The notes under the pieces are model-generated. The model had not been told where the DNA came from, searched no databases, and saw only the letters and a program-made list of their open reading frames with translations. DNA of 64,000 nucleotides from Streptomyces sp. Tu6071 (GTDB lineage: Bacteria; Actinomycetota; Actinomycetes; Streptomycetales; Streptomycetaceae): the NCBI RefSeq assembly GCF_000213055.1, contig NZ_CM001165.1, positions 2,005,345-2,069,344 of the forward strand, written 5' to 3'. Below, one piece after another: positions 39,042-48,093 of the stretch (position 1 is its first letter; every line of letters begins with the position of its first letter). The position numbers were made by a program, and so were the translations under genes.

Positions 39042-39573
39042 GCACCGCGCGGAACCCGCCGCGACGGTGGTACGGGAAGGGACAGCGGTACGAGGACGAC
39101 CCGCCCACCCGGGCCGGGCACACCACCCGCCGCACCACCCTCACGCAGCCGACGCCACGTCGCCGCAGACGCCACGTCGCACACACGCCACGTCGCCCGC
39201 AGACGCCACGTCGCGCGGACGCCACGCAGCCGACGCCACGTCGCGCGCCCACGTCGCGCCCACGCCCACACGCCGCGCGCATCACCGCAGGTCACACGCG
39301 ACGTCGCATATGCCACGCCGCGTGCGTCATCGCCGGCCCGCGCGACGAAGCGCACCCCACACCCCACAGCTCCGGCGCCACGACGCCCCCCGGGCACCCA
39401 CCGCGCCACGACGCGCCCCCCGGGCGCCCACCGCGCCACGACGCACCTCAACGGCCGGCCCGCCACACCCCCGCCACGAACGCCGCCACACTCCCCCAGC
39501 GCGACGCCCTCACCGCGAGGCCCGCGCCGAGAGCCCCGCCCCGGCCCCCGTCACGCGCCGCGAGCCCCGCGTC
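39042..39573. repeat. Repeat-dense gap between DUF3515 gene and ddl
   Basis: From 39118 to 39270 the sequence is a run of ccacgtcgc-containing 14-26 bp units (gacgccacgtcgc recurs at least six times). The 28-bp palindrome copy 5 follows at 39296-39323, then a 28-bp period tandem repeat around 39387-39442 (gccacgacgc and ccccccgggc words). No gene, no clear terminator. Confidence 0.75.
39296..39323 (+). repeat. 28-bp CATATG-centred palindrome, copy 5
   Basis: Matches copy 1 except one T-to-C in the right arm (ACGCCGCGT). The left flank (atcaccgcaggtcac) matches copy 4. Located between convergent DUF3515 gene and ddl. Confidence 0.85.
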
Positions 39574-40743
39574 CTACCGCAGCCCCGTCGACCGCCGCAG
39601 CGCCGCCTGGATGAGCCGGTCCACGAGTTCGGCGTAGCCGACGCCGCTCTTCTCCCACATCTGCGGGTACATCGAGATGGGCGTGAAGCCGGGCATGGTG
39701 TTGATCTCGTTGATCACGAAGCCGTCGTCGGTGAGGAAGAAGTCGGCGCGCACGAGGCCCTCGCAGGAGGTCGCCTCGAAGGCCGCGACGGCGAGGCGCT
39801 GGACCTCCGCCGTCTCCTCGGGCGTGAGCGGCGCGGGCACGAGCCCCGAGGCGGAGTCGATGTACTTCGCCTCGAAGTCGTAGTACGCGTGGTCGGTGAC
39901 CGGCGGGATCTCGGCGGGCACGCTCGCGCGCGGCCCGTCCTCGAACTCCAGGACCCCGCACTCGATCTCGCGGCCCTGGACGAGCGCCTCGATCAGGAAC
40001 TTCGGGTCGTGGCGCCGCGCCTCCGCGATCGCCTCGTCCAGGCCGTCGAAGCCGTCGACCTTGCTGATGCCGACGGAGGAGCCGCCGCGCGCGGGCTTCA
40101 CGAAGAGCGGCCAGCCGTGGTCGCCCGCGAAGTCGGCGATGCGGCGGCGGGCCGCGTCGGGGTCCTGCTCCCACTCGCGGGGGCGGATCACGAGATACGG
40201 GCCGACCGCGAGCCCGAACGAGGTGAAGATCCGCTTCATGTACTCCTTGTCCTGCCCGACGGCGGAGGCGAGCACCCCGGCGCCGACGTAGGGCGTCCCG
40301 GAGAGCTCCAGGAGGCCCTGGAGGGTCCCGTCCTCGCCGTAGGGCCCGTGGAGCATCGGGAAGACGACGTCGACCTCGCCGAGCGCCTTGGGGACCGAGC
40401 CCGGCTCGGTGTAGACGACCTCACGCACGGAGGGGTCGAAGGGCAGGACGACGCTGCCCTCCAGGGACTCCGCGAGGCTCTCGACAGTGGGCATCGCGCG
40501 GTCGGCGATGGCCATCCGGGCCGGTTCGTCGACGGCGAGGGCCCAGCGGCCCTCACCGGTGATGCCGATCGGCAGCACGTCGTACTTTTCCCGGTCGATG
40601 GCGCCGAGCACGGCACCGGCGGTGACGACGGAGACTCCGTGCTCGGAGCTTCGCCCGCCGAAGACGACGGCGACCCGCGGCTTGCGCGGCTCTCCCCCTT
40701 CAACGGGGGGAACAGGGCTCTGGGGGAGGTTCTGGCTGCTCAT
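39574..40743 (-). CDS. ddl: D-alanine--D-alanine ligase Ddl
   Basis: The 389-aa ATP-grasp ligase makes the D-Ala-D-Ala dipeptide of peptidoglycan. It has VAVVFGGRSSEHGVSVVTAG, HGPYGEDGTLQGLLEL, KPARGGSSVGISKV, and EINTMPGFTPISMYPQMW. The omega-loop region reads FEAKYID, retaining the Lys-Tyr pair of D-Ala-D-Ala ligases rather than the VanA-type depsipeptide sequence, so it should confer ordinary vancomycin-sensitive precursors. ATG 40743 has no clear ribosome binding site; TACCCT nine bases upstream suggests a possible leaderless start. Confidence 0.96.
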   Translation of the reverse strand: MSSQNLPQSPVPPVEGGEPRKPRVAVVFGGRSSEHGVSVVTAGAVLGAIDREKYDVLPIGITGEGRWALAVDEPARMAIADRAMPTVESLAESLEGSVVLPFDPSVREVVYTEPGSVPKALGEVDVVFPMLHGPYGEDGTLQGLLELSGTPYVGAGVLASAVGQDKEYMKRIFTSFGLAVGPYLVIRPREWEQDPDAARRRIADFAGDHGWPLFVKPARGGSSVGISKVDGFDGLDEAIAEARRHDPKFLIEALVQGREIECGVLEFEDGPRASVPAEIPPVTDHAYYDFEAKYIDSASGLVPAPLTPEETAEVQRLAVAAFEATSCEGLVRADFFLTDDGFVINEINTMPGFTPISMYPQMWEKSGVGYAELVDRLIQAALRRSTGLR

Positions 40744-40972
40744 ATCGCGATGAGGGTACCTGCTGCCCCCCGCCCCGTCAGCGCCCGGAGCCCGGCTTGT
40801 CGCCCACCCCCACCACCCGGCCGAACGCCACGACGCCGCGCCCCGGCACCGCACCGGCCATGTCGTGGAAGCCCCTCCGGCGTCCGCGGAGCGGGGCGTG
40901 GGGCGGAGCGTCGCACGTCCCGGCCAGCCCCGTCACACGCTCGGCGGCGAACGCACCGGCCCGCCCCGCCGC

Positions 40973-42004
40973 CTACCCCCGCTCGGACTTCGCGCTCCGC
41001 GACATCAGTTCCTCCAGCGCCACGAGCGGCGCCTTCCCCTCGTGGACGATGCTCACCACCGTCTCGGTGAGGGGCATGTCGATGCCGTGCCCGCGGCCGA
41101 GCGCGAGGACCGATTCGCAGGACTTGACGCCCTCGGCGGTCTGGTTGGTGACGGCGATGGTCTCGGCGAGGCTCATGCCGCGGCCGAGGTTGGTGCCGAA
41201 GGTGTGGTTGCGCGAGAGCGGCGAGGAGCACGTCGCGACGAGGTCGCCGAGCCCCGCGAGCCCGGAGAACGTCATCGGGTCCGCGCCCATCGCGAGGCCG
41301 AGCCGCGTCGTCTCGGCGAGCCCACGCGTGATGAGCGAGCCCTTGGTGTTGTCGCCGAGCCCCATGCCGTCGGCGATGCCGACCGCGAGCCCGATGACGT
41401 TCTTGACCGCGCCGCCGAGTTCGCAGCCCACGACATCGGTGTTCGTGTAGGGGCGGAAGTACGGCGTGAGACAGGCGTGCTGGATGCGCCGGGCGACGCT
41501 CTCGTCGCGGCAGGCGACGACGGCGGCGGCGGGCTGCCGCGCGGCGATCTCGCCCGCGAGGTTCGGCCCGGTGACGACGGCGACACGTTCCTGCGGCACC
41601 TTCGCGACGTCCTCGATGACCTCGCTCATCCGCATCTTGGAACCGAGTTCGACGCCCTTCATGAGCGAGACGAGCACGCTCTCGGGCCCGAACAGCGGCG
41701 CCCAGGCGGTGAGGTTCTCACGCAGCGTCTGCGAGGGGACCACGAAGAACACGTGGTCGGCACCGTCCGCGGCCTCGGCGGGGTCGCTCGTGGCGCGTAC
41801 CCGCTCGGGCAGGACCGTGCCCGGCAGATAGCCGGGGTTGGTGCGCGTCGTGTTGATCGCCTCCGCGACGTCGGGGCGCCTGGCCCACATCGTCACGTCG
41901 TTCCCGGCGTCGCCGAGGATCATGGCGAAGGCGGTGCCCCAGGAACCGCTGCCGAAGACGGCGGCTTTGGCGGGACGGTCGTTCCGGCCGGGCTGGCCTG
42001 TCAC
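40973..42004 (-). CDS. gpsA: NAD(P)H-dependent glycerol-3-phosphate dehydrogenase GpsA
   Basis: The 343-aa enzyme supplies sn-glycerol-3-phosphate for phospholipids. Motifs: GSGSWGTAFAMIL (Rossmann, 18-30), VSLMKGVE, GPNLAGEIA, the catalytic-Lys segment GGAVKNVIGLAVGIADGMGLGDNTKG, and GLAGLGDLVATCSSPLSRN. GTG 42004 overlaps the plsC stop as GTGA, so the two are translationally coupled: GpsA provides the substrate that acyltransferases use. Confidence 0.96.
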   Translation of the reverse strand: MTGQPGRNDRPAKAAVFGSGSWGTAFAMILGDAGNDVTMWARRPDVAEAINTTRTNPGYLPGTVLPERVRATSDPAEAADGADHVFFVVPSQTLRENLTAWAPLFGPESVLVSLMKGVELGSKMRMSEVIEDVAKVPQERVAVVTGPNLAGEIAARQPAAAVVACRDESVARRIQHACLTPYFRPYTNTDVVGCELGGAVKNVIGLAVGIADGMGLGDNTKGSLITRGLAETTRLGLAMGADPMTFSGLAGLGDLVATCSSPLSRNHTFGTNLGRGMSLAETIAVTNQTAEGVKSCESVLALGRGHGIDMPLTETVVSIVHEGKAPLVALEELMSRSAKSERG

Positions 42005-42867
42005 GTGGTGTGCTCCCCTGTCGCGTGCGTCGTGCTCTCGTCGCGCGAACGGCTCCCGTCCGCGTCGCGCGGACCGTTCCCGTCCGCGTCGTGCGCCTGG
42101 GCCGCGCCGTCCGGACCGACGGCACGCTTGGCCGCGGCCCGACGACGCTGTTCTATCCGGGCCCTGCGCGGATCGTAGATCTCCGCCGGCGCCTTCTCGC
42201 CCCGCAGCTCCTCCAGCAGGTCCGTGACGGCGCGCATCAGCACCTCCGTGACCTCGCGCAGGAGTTCGGGCGTGGGCTCCTTGCCGTAGTACGGGGAGAG
42301 GTCGACGGGCGGCCCGGCGAGCACCTGGAGCGTCTTGCGGGGCAGCAGCCGCAGCTTCTTCTCCCGCGCGTACGGCGGCATCGCGAGGTTGGCGCCCCAC
42401 TGCGCGACGGGGATCACGGGGCAGCGCGTCGCCAACGCGACGCGCGCCGCACCGGTCTTGCCGCTCATCGGCCACTGCTCGGGGTCCCGCGTGAGGGTGC
42501 CCTCGGGGTAGAAGGCGACGCACTCGCCCTTCTCGATCGCCCGCACGGCGCCGCGGAAGGCGTCCATCGCGTCGGTCGTCTCGCGGTAGACGGGGATCTG
42601 CTGGGTGCCGCGCATCATGGCGCCGACGATGCCGTGCCGGAAAAGGCCGTCCTTCGCGAGAAATCGCGGCAGCCGCCCGGTGTTGTACTGGTAGTGCGCG
42701 TACGACAGCGGGTCGATGTACGAATTGTGGTTGACGACGGTGATGAATCCGCCGTCCTCGGGCATGTGCTCCGCTCCGCGCCATTCCCGCTTGAAGAAGA
42801 CCAGCAACAGCGGCTTGAGCACCGCCGCGGCAAAGCGATACCAAAAGCCGATTTTACGGCGGGACAC
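42001..42867 (-). CDS. plsC: 1-acyl-sn-glycerol-3-phosphate acyltransferase (PlsC family)
   Basis: The 288-aa membrane-associated acyltransferase has the HX4D motif NHNSYID (His47, Asp52), the FYPEGTLTRDPEQWPMSGKTGAA motif and PVIPVAQWGA. The N-terminal FAAAVLKPLLLVFF is a likely membrane segment. The tail after about 245 is hydrophilic and variable, with a short repeated DADGNGPRDADGS element. GTG 42867 has AGGAAGG at good spacing. It is cotranscribed with gpsA and divergent from cofC. Confidence 0.93.
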   Translation of the reverse strand: MSRRKIGFWYRFAAAVLKPLLLVFFKREWRGAEHMPEDGGFITVVNHNSYIDPLSYAHYQYNTGRLPRFLAKDGLFRHGIVGAMMRGTQQIPVYRETTDAMDAFRGAVRAIEKGECVAFYPEGTLTRDPEQWPMSGKTGAARVALATRCPVIPVAQWGANLAMPPYAREKKLRLLPRKTLQVLAGPPVDLSPYYGKEPTPELLREVTEVLMRAVTDLLEELRGEKAPAEIYDPRRARIEQRRRAAAKRAVGPDGAAQAHDADGNGPRDADGSRSRDESTTHATGEHTT

Positions 42868-43068
42868 GCGTGCACCTTCCTGTTCGGCCCGACCCGGGCC
42901 AAAGATCACGTACTGCGCCTGGCAGGCCGCACAAGTGTGGACCCGCCTCCCCCGTCTGTCGAGAACACGGTACGCCCGCGCACTCCCCCGCGGCCGGTTC
43001 GCGCGCCCCCTTCCGCGCCCTCCGTGCCGCCGCACCGCCCCCTTCCCGCGCGGCGTCCACGGGCGACA

Positions 43069-43767
43069 ATGGCGCCGATGAACACTCCCGCCGGGCCCGC
43101 CGCGCCCCCACCATGGACCCTGGTCGTCCCGGTGAAGCCCCTCCCCCTGGCCAAGTCCCGGCTCGCCGGGCCGCTCTCGGCGCCGAGCCGTCGCCGCCTC
43201 GCGCTCGCCTTCGCGCAGGACACCGTCGAGGCCGCGCTCGCGTGTCCCGAGGTACGGGGTGTGGTGGTCGTCACGGACGACGCGCGGGGCGGCGCCGCCC
43301 TCGCCGCGCTCGGCGCGCGTGTGGTCCCCGACACTCCCGGGGCCGGCCTCAACGCCGCTCTCGCGCACGGGGCGCGCGCGGCACGGCGCGGCACTTCGCG
43401 CGGCGCCGTGGCCGCTCTCAACGCGGATCTGCCCGCTCTGCGCCCGGCGGAACTGTCCGCCGTGCTGCGCGCCGCCGCGCAATTCCCGCGTTCTTTTCTC
43501 CCCGACGCCGCGGAAATCGGCACGACATTTCTCGCCGCGCTTTCCGGTACGGAATTGAGCCCCCTTTTCGGCGGGCACTCGCGAAACCGGCACCGGGCCT
43601 CGGGCGCGGTGGAACTCGATGCGCGCGCGGTCGCCTCGGTGCGGCAGGACGTGGACACCGTCGCCGATCTGCGCGCGGCGCTGGCCCTGGGCGTGGGCCC
43701 GCACACCCGCCGCGCCGCCGCCGCACTCCCGGCGAGGGAACGCGTCGCGGGGAGCGCGGGTGCGTGA
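43069..43767 (+). CDS. cofC: Phospholactate/phosphoenolpyruvate guanylyltransferase CofC (FbiD)
   Basis: The 232-aa nucleotidyltransferase activates 2-phospholactate or PEP for coenzyme F420 synthesis. It shows WTLVVPVKPLPLAKSRL, VVVVTDDARGGAALAALGARVVPD, GLNAALAHGA and ALNADLPALRPAEL, then FLPDAAEIGTTFLAA. Two ATGs (43069, 43078) are possible and neither has a clear ribosome binding site. The C-terminal tail after RAALALGVGPHTRRA is longer than I expect. No other F420 gene is in the window. Confidence 0.9.
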   Translation: MAPMNTPAGPAAPPPWTLVVPVKPLPLAKSRLAGPLSAPSRRRLALAFAQDTVEAALACPEVRGVVVVTDDARGGAALAALGARVVPDTPGAGLNAALAHGARAARRGTSRGAVAALNADLPALRPAELSAVLRAAAQFPRSFLPDAAEIGTTFLAALSGTELSPLFGGHSRNRHRASGAVELDARAVASVRQDVDTVADLRAALALGVGPHTRRAAAALPARERVAGSAGA

Positions 43768-43821
43768 CCGCCGGGCCTCCCCACGCCGCGCCGGGGCCCC
43801 CGCCCCCGTTAAGGTCCCCCC

Positions 43822-44025
43822 ATGCAGGCAACGGCGTACACCTACGATCCCTCGGACCACAGCGGCAGCGTGCTGCTCGACGACGGCACCCCGGTGCCCT
43901 TCGACGGCGCCGCGTTCCTCGCGGGCGGCCTGCGGCTCCTGCGCCCCGGTCAGCGGGTACGGATCGAGACCGAGGGCGAAGCGGCGGGACTGCGCGTCAC
44001 GTTGGTGACCCTGCAAACGTTCTGA
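43822..44025 (+). CDS. Small conserved protein, possible beta-barrel
   Basis: The 67-aa protein MQATAYTYDPSDHSGSVLLDDGTPVPFDGAAFLAGG... is well formed, with AAGG ahead of its ATG. The pattern GSVLLDDGTPVPFDGAAF...LRPGQRVRIE is reminiscent of a small OB or cold-shock-like barrel, but the RNA-binding aromatic motifs are absent. I recall the same gene downstream of cofC in other streptomycetes. Function unknown. It is 54 bp after cofC and probably cotranscribed. Confidence 0.82.
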   Translation: MQATAYTYDPSDHSGSVLLDDGTPVPFDGAAFLAGGLRLLRPGQRVRIETEGEAAGLRVTLVTLQTF

Positions 44026-44381
44026 GTGACTGTCGGCGGCGCTCCCCTGGCGCGCACCCCGCACGGGAGCACCCGCCGGCCCCGGTCAGAGCCAAGGCAT
44101 CTCCGCGCACGCCGACCGACCCGCCGACGCCGCACGCCGAGCGACCCGCCGACCCCGTGCGCCAAACACACCCGCACACGCCGCGCGCCGGGGGCCCCTT
44201 CGCATCCCGCGCGCCAAACGCCCCGCACACGCCGCGGGCCGGGCTCCCCGAGGAGCCCGGCCCGACGCGTGGGTGCCGCGTCCCCCCCGGAGGACCGGAG
44301 GTCCGGCCGCGGCCGTGACGTCACTGCGTCCGGTGCGGAAGAAAGAGCGTCACCGCCGAAGGCGCACGACGTGCGGGAAGG
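44026..44381. other. Gap between convergent 67-aa gene and hupS
   Basis: No gene. Contains two imperfect direct repeats of about 33 bp (starting 44158 and 44210; shared words gcgccaaac and cgcacacgccgcg) and the terminator hairpin at 44236-44263. Typical acgtcgcg units are absent here. Confidence 0.6.
44236..44263. terminator. Bidirectional terminator hairpin
   Basis: Perfect 12-bp stem GGGCCGGGCTCC and its complement with a CCGA tetraloop, between convergent genes. No U tract. Confidence 0.8.
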
Positions 44382-45011
44382 TCACTTCTTGCGCGCCGTC
44401 GCCTTCTTGGCGGTCGTCGTGCGCGCCGTGCTCTTCTTGGCCGGGGCCTTCTTGGCGGTCGCCTTCTTCGCCGGCGCCGTCTTGGCCGTGGTCTTCTTCG
44501 CGGTCGCGGAGGTGCCCGTCGCCTTCTTCGCCGCCGGGGCGGCCTTCTTGGTCGTGGCCTTCTTCGCCGTGGCGGTGGTCTTCTTCGCCGGAGCGGCGGC
44601 CGTGGTGGCCTTCTTGGCGGCCGTCGCCTTCTTCGCCGTGGCCTTCTTCGCCGCCGCCTTGGCGGTGGTCTTGGTGCCGCCGGTGAGGCTGCCCTTGGGG
44701 GCCTTCTTCACCGCGACGTCGTTCTTCGGAAGCTTCTTGGTCCCCGCGACGAGGTCCTTGAAGCCCTGGCCCGCGCGGAAGCGCGGCACCGAGGTCTTCT
44801 TCACGCGGACCCGCTCCCCGGTCTGGGGGTTGCGGGCGTACCGGGCCGGACGGTCGACCTTCTCGAACGAGCCGAACCCGGTGACGGAGACCCGGTCACC
44901 GGCGACGGTGGCCCGGACGATGGCGTCCAGGACCACGTCCACGGCGTCGGCGGCGTTCTGCCGCCCGCCGAGCTTGTCGGCAATCGCTTCCACGAGCTGC
45001 GCCTTGTTCAC
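44382..45011 (-). CDS. hupS: HupS, HU with histone H1-like tail
   Basis: The 209-aa nucleoid protein has an N-terminal HU domain (1-95: MNKAQLVEAIADKLGG, GFGSFEKVDRPARYARNPQTGE, VPRFRAGQGFKDLV) and a lysine/alanine tail made of KKATAKKA, AKKTTA and PAKK repeats (about 105-209). This is the spore-associated HupS type of actinobacteria, which compacts DNA in spores. GTG start with GGGGAAG upstream. The promoter-proximal region to 45100 is AT-rich for this genome (gaatctgttcaagctttttcgcacg). Confidence 0.95.
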   Translation of the reverse strand: MNKAQLVEAIADKLGGRQNAADAVDVVLDAIVRATVAGDRVSVTGFGSFEKVDRPARYARNPQTGERVRVKKTSVPRFRAGQGFKDLVAGTKKLPKNDVAVKKAPKGSLTGGTKTTAKAAAKKATAKKATAAKKATTAAAPAKKTTATAKKATTKKAAPAAKKATGTSATAKKTTAKTAPAKKATAKKAPAKKSTARTTTAKKATARKK

Positions 45012-45164
45012 GTCTTCCCCTTCGGAGACATTGCCAGAACGAATCTGTTCAAGCTTTTTCGCACGCTAGGCGGATATATACCGCAAATCAAACACGAAAC
45101 GGGCTAATCACCCTTGTGCCGCAACACCCACTGGACCCGGGAGAGTCCCGCTCCACGGCTGGAT

Positions 45165-45392
45165 TCAGCCGTCACCGGGATAGCGTCCCTCGTCGATGTC
45201 CTTCAACAACCGGTCCAGGCGTGCCGCCGCACCTGCGAGATCGTGTTTGGCCGCGGCCGTAATGACCAGCAGCTTCCGGGTCAGCGCCATCCGTACGCTC
45301 TCCGGGACTTGCAGTGTGCGCACCCTTGTATGTGCTTCTTTGAGTCGGTCGGCGACCGCGCCGTAAAGCTGGAGTTGGCCGTCGCTTTCCAT
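45165..45392 (-). CDS. Small conserved helical protein
   Basis: The 75-aa protein MESDGQLQLYGAVADRLKEAHTRVRTLQVPESVRMALTRKLLVITAAAKHDLAGAAARLDRLLKDIDEGRYPGDG is predicted all-helical, charged and soluble. I recognise it as a conserved streptomycete gene between hupS and leuD but know no function. The ATG is preceded at six bases by cacaat, so a leaderless transcript is possible; GAGG is too close to serve as a normal ribosome binding site. Confidence 0.8.
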   Translation of the reverse strand: MESDGQLQLYGAVADRLKEAHTRVRTLQVPESVRMALTRKLLVITAAAKHDLAGAAARLDRLLKDIDEGRYPGDG

Positions 45393-45797
45393 GCCTCGAT
45401 TGTGCCATCTGGCCTGAGTTGTCGCCTGCGCAGGGGGTAACTACCGTCTGGGGCGGCCTCGTCGGCGGGCCGGGACAGTGCAGGCAGGGGCCATAATCGC
45501 AGGTCTTCTGCCTTGTGGGGCAAGGGAGTTGAGACCACCCGTTCGGCGGCGCCCCGGGCGCGTCGCCGACATCCGCAACACTGCGCCGACCGAGGGTTTT
45601 TGGCCAAGGCTCCGTGCCGCCCTCACCCCACGCCGCGCACCACGGCGCCGCCCCTCGTACGCCACGCCCACCCCACGCGGCACGCGACGCCGAACCCCGC
45701 GCCGCACGCGACACCGACCCCCCGCCCCACGCAAACACTCACCCGGCCGCAGACCGCAGCGACCCCACCCCATCCGCCCCCCGCCCCGCACACGACC
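45393..45797. other. Spacer upstream of the 75-aa gene
   Basis: No gene supported. It holds the promoter of the 75-aa gene near 45395-45440 and a C/A-rich stretch of cgccacgcccac and acgcgacaccgac words (45620-45760), related to but more degenerate than the acgtcgcg repeats. Confidence 0.5.
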
Positions 45798-45828
45798 GTG
45801 CCCCCGGTCGTCGTACGACCAGGGGCAC
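45798..45828 (-). terminator. Terminator of leuCD
   Basis: Inverted repeat GTGCCCC(c)GGTCGT / ACGACC(a)GGGGCAC with one mismatch, 66 bp beyond the leuD stop codon. Confidence 0.8.
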
Positions 45829-45893
45829 AGCTTGCGTTCCACGGGCGGGCTCGCGGGCGGCCGGTTCAGACCGGGCGGCGGTCCCGCCGCACG

Positions 45894-46487
45894 TCACACC
45901 GGCAGCGTGCGCGGCTTGAAGGCCGGCCGGCGCGCCTCGTACGCGGCGATCGCCTCGTCCTCGCGCAGCGTGATGCTGATGTCGTCGAGTCCGTTGAGCA
46001 GCCGCCAGCGGGAGTTCTCGTCCAGCTCGAAGTCCGCGGAGACGCCCTCGGCGCGCACCTGACGCTCCTGGAGGTCGACGGTGATCTCGGCCTGCGGGTC
46101 CTTCTCGACGAGTTCCTGGAGGGCTTCGACGATCTTCTGGTCGAGGACGACCGTCAGGAGACCGTTCTTGAGCGAGTTGCCGCGGAAGATATCGGCGAAG
46201 CGCGAGGAGATGACGGTCTTGAAGCCGTAGTTCTGGAGCGCCCAGACGGCGTGCTCGCGCGAGGAGCCCGTACCGAAGTCGGGGCCCGCGACGAGGACGG
46301 TGGCCCCGGCGCGCTCCGGTTTGTTCAGTACGAACTCCGGGTCTTTCCGCCATGCCTCGAAGAGGCCGTCCTCGAAGCCGTCGCGCGTGACCTTCTTGAG
46401 CCAGTGCGCGGGGATGATCTGGTCCGTGTCGACGTTGGAGCGCCGCAGCGGGACGGCGCGGCCGGTGTGGACGGTGAAGGCTTCCAT
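45894..46487 (-). CDS. leuD: 3-isopropylmalate dehydratase small subunit LeuD
   Basis: The 197-aa subunit carries the swivel domain: [50 protein letters not shown] and [11 protein letters not shown]. With LeuC it isomerises 2- and 3-isopropylmalate in leucine synthesis. ATG 46487 is six bases after the leuC stop codon, so the subunits are made together. Confidence 0.97.
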   Translation of the reverse strand: MEAFTVHTGRAVPLRRSNVDTDQIIPAHWLKKVTRDGFEDGLFEAWRKDPEFVLNKPERAGATVLVAGPDFGTGSSREHAVWALQNYGFKTVISSRFADIFRGNSLKNGLLTVVLDQKIVEALQELVEKDPQAEITVDLQERQVRAEGVSADFELDENSRWRLLNGLDDISITLREDEAIAAYEARRPAFKPRTLPV

Positions 46488-46493
46488 GGTGGT

Positions 46494-47915
46494 TCAGACT
46501 CCCGAGGGCGCGGTGGCGGTGAGGTCGGCGGGCGAGCCGAGGCGGCCCAGGACCGCCGTCGCGGCGGCCACCTTGGGCGAAACGAGGTGGGTGCGGCCCC
46601 CCTTGCCCTGCCGGCCCTCGAAGTTGCGGTTGGACGTGGACGCGGAGCGCTCGCCGGGGGCGAGCTGGTCCGGGTTCATGCCCAGGCACATCGAGCAGCC
46701 GGCGTGCCGCCACTCGGCCCCGGCCTCGGTGAAGACCTTGTCGAGCCCCTCCTCGACGGCCTGGAGCGCGACCCGTACGGAACCGGGGACGACCAGCATG
46801 CGGACGTCGTCGGCGACCGCGCGACCGCGCAGCACGTCGGCGGCGGCGCGCAGGTCCTCGATACGGCCGTTGGTGCACGAGCCGACGAAGACGGTGTCGA
46901 CGGAGATCTCGCGCAGCGGCTGCCCGGCGGCCAGGCCCATGTACTCCAGGGCCTTCTCGGCGGCGAAGCGTGCGGAGGGGTCGTCGAAGCTGGCCGGGTC
47001 GGGGACGTTCGCCGAGAGCGGCGCTCCCTGGCCCGGGTTGGTGCCCCAGGTGACGAAGGGGGCGAGCGCGGCGCCGTCGATGACGACCTCGGCGTCGAAG
47101 ACCGCGTCGTCGTCGGTGCGCAGCGTCTTCCAGTACGCGACCGCGTCCTCCCACTCGGGGCCCTGCGGCGCGTGCGGGCGGTCCTTGAGGTACGCGAACG
47201 TCGTCTCGTCGGGCGCGATCATGCCCGCGCGGGCACCGGCCTCGATCGACATGTTGCAGATGGTCATCCGGGACTCCATCGAGAGCTTCTCGATGGCGCT
47301 GCCCCGGTACTCCAGGATGTAGCCCTGGCCGCCGCCGGTGCCGATCTTCGCGATGACGGCGAGGATCAGGTCCTTCGCCGTGACGTCGGCGGGCAGTTCG
47401 CCCTCGACGGTGACGGCCATCGTCTTCGGGCGCGCGAGCGGCAGCGTCTGGGTGGCGAGCACGTGCTCGACCTGCGAGGTGCCGATGCCGAAGGCGAGAG
47501 CGCCGAAGGCGCCGTGCGTCGAGGTGTGCGAGTCGCCGCAGACGACGGTGGTGCCGGGCTGGGTGAGGCCGAGCTGCGGTCCCACGACGTGGACGACGCC
47601 CTGCTCGACGTCGCCGAGCGGGTGCAGCCGGACGCCGAAGTCCGCGCAGTTCTTGCGCAGGGTCTCCAGCTGGGCGCGCGAGACGGGGTCCGCGATGGGC
47701 TTGTCGATGTCGAGGGTCGGGGTGTTGTGGTCCTCGGTCGCGATGGTGAGGTCCAGCCGCCTCACCTGCCGGCCGTTCTGGCGGAGGCCGTCGAACGCCT
47801 GCGGGCTGGTGACCTCGTGCAGCAGGTGCAAGTCGATGTAGAGGAGGTCGGGCTCGCCCTCGGCGCGCCGGACGACGTGGTCGTCCCAGACCTTCTCCGC
47901 GAGTGTCCTACCCAT
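46494..47915 (-). CDS. leuC: 3-isopropylmalate dehydratase large subunit LeuC
   Basis: The 473-aa aconitase-family subunit has the 4Fe-4S ligands in [10 protein letters not shown] and [10 protein letters not shown], plus [21 protein letters not shown] and [16 protein letters not shown] 47915 was chosen for AAGGGA at good spacing; twelve upstream in-frame codons to 47951 lack support. Divergent from ndgR, whose IclR-type product activates leuCD in S. coelicolor; the shared 178-bp region has two candidate operators. Confidence 0.97.
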   Translation of the reverse strand: MGRTLAEKVWDDHVVRRAEGEPDLLYIDLHLLHEVTSPQAFDGLRQNGRQVRRLDLTIATEDHNTPTLDIDKPIADPVSRAQLETLRKNCADFGVRLHPLGDVEQGVVHVVGPQLGLTQPGTTVVCGDSHTSTHGAFGALAFGIGTSQVEHVLATQTLPLARPKTMAVTVEGELPADVTAKDLILAVIAKIGTGGGQGYILEYRGSAIEKLSMESRMTICNMSIEAGARAGMIAPDETTFAYLKDRPHAPQGPEWEDAVAYWKTLRTDDDAVFDAEVVIDGAALAPFVTWGTNPGQGAPLSANVPDPASFDDPSARFAAEKALEYMGLAAGQPLREISVDTVFVGSCTNGRIEDLRAAADVLRGRAVADDVRMLVVPGSVRVALQAVEEGLDKVFTEAGAEWRHAGCSMCLGMNPDQLAPGERSASTSNRNFEGRQGKGGRTHLVSPKVAAATAVLGRLGSPADLTATAPSGV

Positions 47916-48045
47916 CGCTTTCCCTTCGGCCGGCGGCGATGCCTGGCCCAACTAGAGAGGTGAGTACCCGGCCGTCCCCTCGTGGGTGGCGGCGGTCCTG
48001 GGCCCGGTGGTCCTCGGGCCCGCTCGTACAGAGTGGCAACTTCCC

Positions 48046-48069
48046 GTGGAAATTGAACTTGCGTTTCAC
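48046..48069. promoter_or_regulatory. Candidate NdgR operator, leuC side
   Basis: Imperfect palindrome GTGGAAattg...gcgTTTCAC, centred about 142 bp upstream of leuC, in the leuC-ndgR intergenic region. The GTGnAA/TTTCAC arms resemble IclR-family operators. Confidence 0.5.
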
Positions 48070-48093
48070 AGAGTGAGACGCGAATATCGTTGC
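48059..48093 (+). promoter_or_regulatory. Leaderless ndgR promoter with internal operator
   Basis: TTGCGT (48059-48064), a 17-bp spacer, GAATAT (48082-48087), six bases, then the ndgR ATG at 48094, which would be the transcription start. The spacer is almost filled by a palindrome GCGTTTCAC-aga-GTGAGACGC (48061-48081, one mismatch), placing an operator between -35 and -10 as expected for autorepression. Confidence 0.6.

Noticed and set aside
39118..39300. Possible CRISPR array
   Set aside because: The units are short, irregular and overlapping, there are no uniform spacers, and no cas gene is nearby.
44158..44245. 33-bp direct repeats near hupS as an attachment site
   Set aside because: The repeats are only 52 bp apart with no integrase or tRNA gene nearby.
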